A DNA stretch of 64,000 nucleotides from Rhizopus sp. PT2906 (Eukaryota; Mucoromycota; Mucoromycetes; Mucorales; Rhizopodaceae), in assembly GCA_025529335.1 (NCBI GenBank), contig JAMYHX010000149.1, positions 1-64,000 of the forward strand, read 5' to 3'. Numbering within the stretch: position 1 is the stretch's first letter; each line of letters opens with the position of its first letter. Position numbers and translations under genes: made by a program. Positions 56,568-64,000 of the stretch are shown here, piece after piece. Under the pieces are notes generated by a model. It saw only the letters and a program-made list of their open reading frames with translations, was not told where the DNA came from and made no database searches.

Positions 56568-59500
56568 TAGTTTCTGAAAATGGAGTATATAAAAAACTTT
56601 ATCATAATCAGTATCAATTAGTACAAGTATCAAGTACAACTAAAAGACCTTTCTCTTTTTGACTTTATACTATCTTGTTTTACACTTTAGAAAATTTCCT
56701 TGTCCTTAGTTCAATAATAAGAGTGGAGTGATAGCTACAAAAGTTCAAGCAATTCGAGAAACTAGGCTAGAACAAGTGACAACTCCAGTAAAAACAGCCA
56801 ATGAGATCGTGGAGAGTTGGCTCAGAGGCTTTTAAACAGCTCTTAGCTTCAAAGAAAAACATATTCTTTTAGTTAGCACATATACACTCAATAACTCACA
56901 TCCTCTGTTGTGAATACTAAGGTTTCCAATCCAGTAACAGACAGGAGTACCAGACTAGTTAGATATGGTAGGAGAAAGATACTATGCAATATTAAAATAA
57001 AGCTTTTCAGAAGCAAATATCTCTCTTTTTTTTTGTTGTTGTTCCCTGAAGAATAAACCGTATATACGCTTTCCCTGCATTTGTTTACAATAAAGGTTAT
57101 CTTATAATTTGACAGAAGCATTGATTGCAGGGTAGACAAAGGAGTAGCTAATAGACGTAATCTTGAAGATAATAGACTGTTCCTGAATAGATATATTTCT
57201 TGTTTGCAAACATGAAACAACATACACAGTGTGTCATATTCATAAAGATCAAAGATGCCAAATATTTATTTTGTCTATTTAGTCAAACAGTCGATCAGGA
57301 AGGGAGGAAGGGACTTTAGTGTTTAATCATTTCCTAAATAGCAAAACCTTTTTTTTTTTTTTTTTGCTCCCTATACGTTTTCCGTAACCTTCTAGCATTA
57401 AATATGCATAGAATGATTACGTATTCATTTTGTGACGACGATCATTCATCCTCAAATAAACTTTAACATGTACTAATACTAAACCTTGAAGCATGTTTAT
57501 ATACTAAACATAACTGCGCGCCCAAAAGAGATGCTGACAAAGATGTGATGAAAGAACTTGGTTAAGTGTCGCTTGAAAGGCGAATCATAAATAACCGCAG
57601 ATCAATTTGAAGCTTAGACCGCACAATACTAGGAGTCTTGCAGTAAATGAAATTTACCGTACTATACTATAAAAAGTCATATAAAATTCTATGGTAACTT
57701 TTAATTCAAACTATATTATCTCATCTGTTTCACTAGAGGAAAGTAACCGAAGGAACACACTTTTGATACAAACTAAAACTAAGATCTCATCTTATGGCAT
57801 TCATAAGGTTTTCCATTTGTACAAGCAGGAGTTATTTCCTTAGATTCTTTTACCCTGTTTGAAAAAAGGATCGTCTTCTCAAGCCGTTCACCCTGTTTCC
57901 CTATGCGCAGTTGTGGCTTTTCCCTCTTACTCTCATCTCTTTACTCGGTCGTAAATATATGATCGTACTGTCAGCCTCTGCATAACTTGCATGCTTATAA
58001 TAAACCAAAAAAGCCATTGCGCCTTAAAATTACTCTGATTTTTTTTTTTTTGGAATCAAAATAGATCCTGCAGGAGTCGCACTAAGATAATGGGTAGTTT
58101 ATCTTGTACGTGATGGCGCTAGGACTATGGCTTAACATGCTCTACTTTTGCCATCCGTAACTGATACACGAGACCCTTGAATGAAGCTTCTAAAATGAGC
58201 ATCTTGTTCCATCCCCTAAGTACAGCTACTGTTTTAAGTATATTCCATATGCCGCGCCTTTGTTGTTATAAGAGTGACACAGACCTTCTCCAGTGTCGGA
58301 GGACTTGGTGTAAACAGGTATGCTGTTTAACTTAAATGGGCGTGGCCTTCAAACTCAGCAGATGGACGCACAGAGTATTTACTCCTGAGTGTAACAAGCA
58401 ACAGTACAAAAATGACAATCTCTTCTTGGTATAGCGAGAAATTAATAATGTATAGAAAAGAGAATAGACTTAAGCAACCCCCCTCTCTCTCTTGTGTGAT
58501 AATATGGCTTTTATATCTCCTGTATGATTCGATCGCTGTCTAATATACAAATAATAAATAAAACTTGATGTTTTCTTTATATTCTAATACCCCCTGTTGC
58601 CTCCCACTCAGATTATCAAGGGGAGGGGGACTTTGTTATGCTGAAGAGTAATATTTGTTGACATTTAGTGATGTGGCATCAAATTGAGTCGAGAACTTCA
58701 TCAATTGCCTTTAGGAAAAATGCTATTGAGATAAGTCATGGCTATGCCGTATTTTCCTTTTCGACGCAGCCTTTATTTTCCAAGATTATAATCTGACGTA
58801 GCAACAGTGCCTCCTATTTCAAGTAAGCTTAGAAGCTAAAAGGGGAAGAAGAAGATTGCTATCTCTTAAAATAGGAGAGAGTATCTAGATTCCCTAATTC
58901 CGCATGTAGATGTCTAAGAAAAGAGTAGCCTGAATTAAACACTTTGAGGACCCAAATAACCCTTTGCAGCTTTTGAATGTAAGCTTATTCTAATGGCTTA
59001 TAAATTTATGTTCTTTAGACAAACATTAGCCCATAGCTAAGCAAATAAACGGAGAGGCCATAGATACCTAAAAAAGATCTAATTGGTGCGTCAAGTATCC
59101 TAGATGACCTTGTTGATCAATTTCAGGACACATCCAGTCGGACAGTTGGTGTCTTGATGTTGCACAGCATTTATGCAATGATTTTCCTCCTACTTCACTG
59201 ATGTGAAACTACATGTATGTAAGTTTTATAATAATAATTAATGTAGAGAAACTACGACGATTAGGAAAGAGTCAAAAAGAAAGACAGTCTAAGAATAAGA
59301 GAATATTAAAAAGCTATAGTTTGCGCGTATACACTCATACAATTACTTTATATTTGAAAATAGGAGAACATCATGTTAACTTGCTGCATGACGAGCTCAA
59401 GAAGGTTTGTAATAGCAGAGCTATGCATCTACCATGTGTTTTTCTTTGTTGTAGCCTCCCTATTCTTTCAATCTTTCAATCAGTCATTAGCCAATAGTAA

Positions 59501-59648
59501 TTCTTGTATATTTAACTTTATCCCGCTTCTGTTTTTTGTATAAAAGAAGCACAAAATATTCCTTCTTTCTCTTTCTCTCAACAACTTCTTTCTTTTTAAA
59601 AAGTAATCTCTTCTTCACTTTCTTTATAAAAACATAAAAAATATATCA
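56568..59648. other. Gene-poor region, 3.1 kb
   Basis: Open plus-strand fragment at about 56722-56835 (SGVIATKVQAIRETRLEQVT, then TANEIVESWLRGF and a stop) has protein-like composition but no start. Otherwise AT-rich DNA with T runs. No gene can be supported until the secreted repeat protein. Confidence 0.45.
59539..59546 (+). promoter_or_regulatory. TATA box of the secreted repeat-protein gene
   Basis: TATAAAAG lies 110 bp upstream of the ATG and is followed by a CT-rich leader, consistent with strong expression. Confidence 0.55.
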
Positions 59649-60611
59649 ATGAAGGTCCTCTCTCTTGGTTTCATCGCAGTTGCCTTTACTGCTCTCTTGG
59701 TCGATGCCGCTACTATCCCTCAACGTCGAGCTCTTGTCGATGTGAAAGATGTCAAAGTTAAAGCTTCCTGCATTCTCAACAATCCTGCCAAGAACGCTCA
59801 AGTCAAGGACATTGCAAATGACGTAAAGGCTCATGTCTTGAGACGCCGTGATGCTGTTAAAGCGTCTGATGTTGGTGTTGATGTACACGACGATGCTAAT
59901 AATGCTGCCGAAAACGTCCAAGTTGGGGATGCTGCCAATCACCTCCATGCCGATGTTGCTAAGCGTGGTCTTCTTTCACTCAAGCACATTTCAGTTGGCG
60001 TGAAAAACGTTGGAAATAACATTGCCAAGAATGCTCAAGTCAAGAACATTGGTAACAGACTCAGAGCCAAGGTTGCTAAGCGTGGTGAAGGTTCTCTTGT
60101 TGGTGTGTCTGATGTTGGTGTTGATGTACACAATGTTGCTAATAATGCTGCCAAGAATCTCGAAATTGAAGACATTCTTGACCACCCCATTGTCCATGCC
60201 TTGAATCGTCGTGGAGATGGTTCTGTAGCAGATGTTCATGATGTCCCCGTTAAAGTCAATGATGTTCTCAACAATCCTGCTAAAAACTTGAATGTTGAAA
60301 ATATCTTAAATGGTGCCAAGGTCAATGTAGCCAGTGATGGTGGCGACTGCGATAAATGTTCTGGAAAAGGTGGTCATGACGGCGATGATGGTGACCATGA
60401 CGGCGACCATGACGGTGACCATGATGGTGATGATGGTGATGATGGTGATGATGAAGACTGCGAAGATGGTGACAACGATGGTAATGATGATGGTGATGAT
60501 GATGGTGATGATGATGGCCATGATGGTGACGATGATGGTGATGATGATGACCATGATGGTGATGATGATGGACACGATGGTGGCAACGATGGTGACGACG
60601 ATTGCGAATAG
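59649..60611 (+). CDS. Secreted Kex2-type repeat precursor with Asp/Gly/His-rich tail
   Basis: Single exon of 320 residues. A signal peptide (MKVLSLGFIAVAFTALLVDA, residues 1-20) is followed by IPQRR. Five imperfect repeats follow: residues 28-67, 68-106, 107-145, 146-188 and 189-230. Each carries a core like VGVDVxNVxNNxAKNxxV. The first four end in a dibasic site (RRR, KR, KR, RR), so Golgi Kex2 would release separate peptides of about 37-41 residues. The last 90 residues are almost only Asp, Gly and His in DGDDDGHD-type repeats with four Cys (CDKC, DC, DC), a likely metal-binding tail. The architecture matches fungal Kex2-processed repeat proteins (pheromone precursors, repellents, RiPP precursors), but no family was recognised. 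No UstY-type (DUF3328) gene is nearby. Codon use is C-ending, suggesting high expression. Confidence 0.88.
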   Translation: MKVLSLGFIAVAFTALLVDAATIPQRRALVDVKDVKVKASCILNNPAKNAQVKDIANDVKAHVLRRRDAVKASDVGVDVHDDANNAAENVQVGDAANHLHADVAKRGLLSLKHISVGVKNVGNNIAKNAQVKNIGNRLRAKVAKRGEGSLVGVSDVGVDVHNVANNAAKNLEIEDILDHPIVHALNRRGDGSVADVHDVPVKVNDVLNNPAKNLNVENILNGAKVNVASDGGDCDKCSGKGGHDGDDGDHDGDHDGDHDGDDGDDGDDEDCEDGDNDGNDDGDDDGDDDGHDGDDDGDDDDHDGDDDGHDGGNDGDDDCE

Positions 60612-60976
60612 AGGGTTTTTAGATAACCATTGTGTCTTTACGAGTACTTCAACTATTTTATAAATTTTTAAACTGGCTTCATTTTACTTTATATTTTTGA
60701 TTTTTTCCTTTTCTTTAAATTAAAAGCCTTTTATAATAAAAAGACTGTAATCATTAATACTTTTCAATTTCCAGGAGAGGATGATCTACTGCTGATGTTG
60801 ACGATCAGGATAATCGTTTAAGCGCTGGCATTCAATTTACAATGCTCGAATTTAATTTTTTGTTCCGCTCTCTTTTCATCTGAAGAAGAAAAAAAAAAAA
60901 GGCGTAGAAGTACTTGATATATTTAATATTATATAATTAAACATTTGAGAGAAATCAGAAAATAAACAAGTCTGTA
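60612..60976. other. Intergenic, 365 bp
   Basis: 3' region of the secreted repeat-protein gene (AATAAA near 60736) and promoter side of the zinc-cluster gene. No coding sequence. Confidence 0.6.
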
Positions 60977-62862
60977 ATGAAGCAGGAACAAACAAAAACG
61001 ACCTCTGCACCAAGAAAGAAGAAAGCTGCAAGAGCCTGCATTCACTGCCAAAAGGTACAATTTTAAAAAAAAGATTTTGAAAATGACTAATGATCCTTTT
61101 CTTAAATATAGGCACACCTTACTTGTGATGATTGTAAGAATAAGAAGTAAAAAGAATCTAAAACTCTCATACTAAATAATTAATAGCACGGCCTTGTCAA
61201 AGATGTATAAAAAGGAATCTTTCCACCACTTGTACTGACGGTGCTAGGAAGAAAGCAAAATACTTGCAGGACATTGATGGTAGATAACCAAAAGAAAAAA
61301 GGGGATATTGTACATGTTATTAACTCCTTTTGTTCAAATAGAACCTGTGAATACACCTACAACAGCTTATAGTCCTCAGACATCGGTGTCAACACCAATG
61401 AGTTCATTCACACAAGGGGAAACAAGCGATTTTCAAGCACAAAATTTTATGAGTACTGGTAAAACAGATAAAAAGGGCTTGTATTTGTATTGCATTATTC
61501 ACTTATATTTCAAACAGATGCTCAATCCATATTAAATGCAGCATCCAACAACGCTTTACTTCCCATAGAGAACTACAACTACGGCTTTGGATCAAATGCA
61601 ACCAATCTCGAGTACTCCATACTTTCCAACATGCTTGGATCACCTTTAGTTGATGCTGCAAGTACTTCAACACCTAATGTTCAACAAAACACTTTAAACA
61701 ACATATGGGCTCCTTCACCTATAGTAGATAATGTAAACATATTGAGAGGGGACCCTTCATTTCTATCAAATCACAATACCACACAGCTCATGTCCAATGC
61801 GTCTGCCACCAATGCATTTATCAACCGAAACAATAGTGTCAGCAATAGCCCTGGTAACAACAATAACAACAATGGTAATACAACACCCAAAGGATCCTCT
61901 GTCGCCTCCGTTGCTTCTTCCAGCATGGATACATCACAGATATCTGCCTCGGGTATATCTACTTTATCTGCATACGGTGATGGTGCAGTAGTGGCTAAAG
62001 TTGCGAGTCCGATTACAGCAACCACGGGTCCCGCTGTCAAAAGGAGAAATCAAATTATTACACCGGAAATGGCATACGCTAGTGCAACCAAACCTTTTAG
62101 TTATGCGGAAGGATACCATTATCTTATCAATTATGTAAAGACAAGGTACAGAATTGTGTCTTGTATAAAATAGATTAGTAGAACTTACAAATATCAAAGA
62201 ATGAGTAGGGAGGATTTGATGAGAATTAGTAGAGCGCTGGCGCTTTTCCGACCTTCTGTTTTGGCATCCATGATGAATTTGACAGAGGATGATTTAATAT
62301 TTACAGAAAAATGTCTGCAGCGTACCTTATTGGTAAATGATGAAAATTTTTAGAGAAAATGTATAATAGAGAGTTGATCTAATTCTTTATCTGTGTAGGA
62401 ATATGAAAAATTAATTAGTTATTCAGGTACACCAACCGTAGTGTGGCGTAGAACAGGGGAGATCGCCCTTGTCGGAAAAGAATTTTCTCTGCTCACCCAA
62501 TGGTCTCGAGATATGCTACTTAATAAGAAGACATATATTTATGAGGTATATATGTGTATACAATAGAATTTGTAACAAATGAAATACTGACATTATCATA
62601 GCTCATGAGCAATCCTTCAGCCGTAGAATATTGGGAAAAATATGCTCTACATGCATTTGATAATACAGATTCAGCAGTCTATAGTACATGTATCTTGATG
62701 AGCCCTACAAAACGAGTAGTGCCATGTACTTTTTGCTTTACAATTAAACGAGACATATTTGATTTACCAAGCGTCATTGTAGGCAATGTAAGTATTAAGA
62801 AAATGATTCAATTGATTCAAATTTAACTTGTTGCTGTATAGTTTTTGCCAATTTTGAGTTAA
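60977..62862 (+). CDS. Zn2Cys6 regulator of the AcuK/Ert1 (gluconeogenesis) family
   Basis: Nine exons: 60977-61054, 61112-61133, 61187-61279, 61342-61458, 61518-62145, 62179-62332, 62399-62545, 62602-62787 and 62842-62862, giving 481 residues. The zinc cluster is ACIHCQKAHLTCDDSRPCQRC, with six Cys in standard spacing, and is split by two introns. A Ser/Asn/Thr-rich middle follows. The C-terminal half has the family's conserved block: [31 protein letters not shown], then the PAS-like segment [20 protein letters not shown] and [11 protein letters not shown]. AcuK/AcuM and Ert1 regulators control gluconeogenesis and alternative carbon use. A 22-nt exon carries part of the zinc cluster. The last exon encodes FLPILS and the stop. 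Confidence 0.9.
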
Positions 62863-63018
62863 AAAAAACCGTGCACTTTTTTATTTATTTACTCTCTTAT
62901 AGAAAAAATACAACATTACATATTACAACACCCTTCATTAAAATTTTACTTCAATAGTCTTTATTCAACCTTTTCTGTTGTAAAGTTCATCAGAAAATAA
63001 ATATTTATTTGTTTATAT

Positions 63019-63868
63019 TTACGACTCTTCACTCTTTGGCCAATGCGACATCAATTCACTTCTGGTGCGATTTGACTTTCCGTACAGACTATACGAGTAA
63101 TAAGGGAATGTGTGTTGGTGATCATAGGTGTCTTCTCTCAATTGATCAATAACAGGAAATGCTATTGACACTCTATTATGATCCGTGCTAGGCTGTTGTG
63201 GTTGCTGTTGTTGTTTCACGTTTGCTAAACTGCTAAATAACTTTGACAGTCTTTTTGTACCACTGCTACTATTTGTTGGCGTAATGAGTGGGCTATTGTC
63301 ACTAGATTGAGCAACCGATCTCCTTTTGGCCAATTTGAGTGAGTTGGATGAAGCAGTAGGAGTTGGCATAGGCGATGTCTTGGGTGTATGGGCAGGACTA
63401 TTTCCAGCACTTGCCGGATATCTCTTTTGGTCAGCCTGTATCTGCCTTTGGGATCGACGCACCTCTTTATCTAGCATGAACTGCAATTTTTGCTCATTGC
63501 TGCGTTCCATCTTTTGCTTCTTTTGTTGTACTCGTTCCGACACTGGTGGCCGCGGCATATCCTCTTGAGGGATCCCTTTGCTAATCGGGTCTCTTTTCCA
63601 GCTTGCATCGTCAGATTTGTCAAGTAAGGTAATAAGCGAGATAAATAAAAGGAGTTCTAGCTCCTTGGACTGACTTAGTTCACAACGAAGCATATTATAT
63701 CCAAGTAAAGAGATGATACCAAAGTATTCATCCTTTAGCACACGAGGAAGGTACTGAGCAACACATATGTCCCCTACCATGAGATCAAAAGTTAATTTAT
63801 GATCATACTAATTCACCTTTTCCTTTACCTGTCTTTCTTACTGCTCTACATTCGAGATTATTACTCAT
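63019..63868 (-). CDS. Unidentified protein, low-complexity C-terminus
   Basis: Two exons on the minus strand, 63868-63829 and 63773-63019, join in phase to give 264 residues (MSNNLECRAVRKTGDICVAQ...). The first half is helical and Leu-rich (YFGIISLLGYNMLRCELSQS, LELLLFISLITLLDKSDD). A charged, coiled-coil-like Lys/Glu/Gln stretch follows (SERVQQKKQKMERSNEQKL). The rest is Ser/Pro/Thr/Gln-rich with a QQQQPQQP run. I do not recognise the family. The frame stays open upstream of 63868, so the true start may lie further right, possibly beyond the window. Confidence 0.55.
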
Positions 63869-64000
63869 ACGACTTTCTCGAACCCTAGAGTAAATATGAA
63901 TAAAGAGAAAAAAAAGTATACGCACATGTCTACACACCATCTATATCTCTCTCCTTCCCAAATAAATGTCCATTCAAAACCGATCCTTGATGTCTCACGC

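Noticed and set aside
60366..60600. Dense GATGGTGAT-type DNA repeat as a stand-alone satellite
   Set aside because: It is the coding sequence of the Asp/Gly/His tail in frame with the signal peptide. Open frames on the other strand and in other phases are shadows of the repeat.
59649..60611. Mating pheromone precursor
   Set aside because: Mucorales mate through trisporoids, and the predicted peptides lack a C-terminal CaaX and are much longer than alpha-factor units. The general label Kex2-type repeat protein is safer.

Overview
The window looks like a nuclear contig of a Mucoromycota fungus, most likely Mucorales. It is AT-rich, with compact genes split by 38-81 bp introns. The gene set is fungal: plasma-membrane P-type H+-ATPase, division-I chitin synthase, an AcuK/Ert1-type zinc-cluster regulator, a GATA factor and a DUF8032-like protein. 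Exon joins were worked out by eye from splice sites and reading phase. In every multi-exon model the summed exon lengths divide by three, which supports the joins.

Layout. 0-2 kb: tRNA-Ser(CGA), a relic of a TnpB/Fanzor-like nuclease gene, and a truncated Tc1/mariner copy. 2-9.5 kb: a DUF8032-like protein, an SP-RING SUMO ligase, an M20 peptidase-like hydrolase and a PRELI/Ups protein. 9.5-11.4 kb: decayed sequence with a 60-nt poly-A. 11.4-14.8 kb: a methyltransferase whose 3' coding end overlaps that of a convergent GH47 mannosidase. 14.9-15.3 kb: a MITE. 16.9-21.3 kb: ORC3 and the queuosine salvage enzyme QNG1, tail to tail with 11 bp between stop codons. 22.3-28.3 kb: PMA1-type H+-ATPase and chitin synthase. 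28.9-30 kb: a universal stress protein. 30-34 kb: gene-poor, with degraded coding remnants. 34-36 kb: an APC amino-acid permease whose model needs a 4-nt microexon. 37-40 kb: a full Tc1/mariner element inside an older gene remnant. 40.5-44 kb: mitochondrial Lon protease. 46-49.3 kb: mL49, a Nop15-like RRM protein and a bZIP factor. 51.7-55.5 kb: an F-box protein and a GATA factor. 56.2-56.6 kb: a second, inverted MITE copy. 59.6-60.6 kb: a secreted Kex2-type repeat protein with an Asp/Gly/His tail. 61-63.9 kb: an AcuK/Ert1-type regulator and an unidentified protein.

Most genes are housekeeping and do not form one pathway. The items most worth follow-up are the secreted five-repeat Kex2-type precursor, the Fanzor-like relic truncated by a transposon remnant, the microexon permease, the newly delimited MITE family with TA target sites, and the DD35E Tc1 element carrying a 2-bp insertion.
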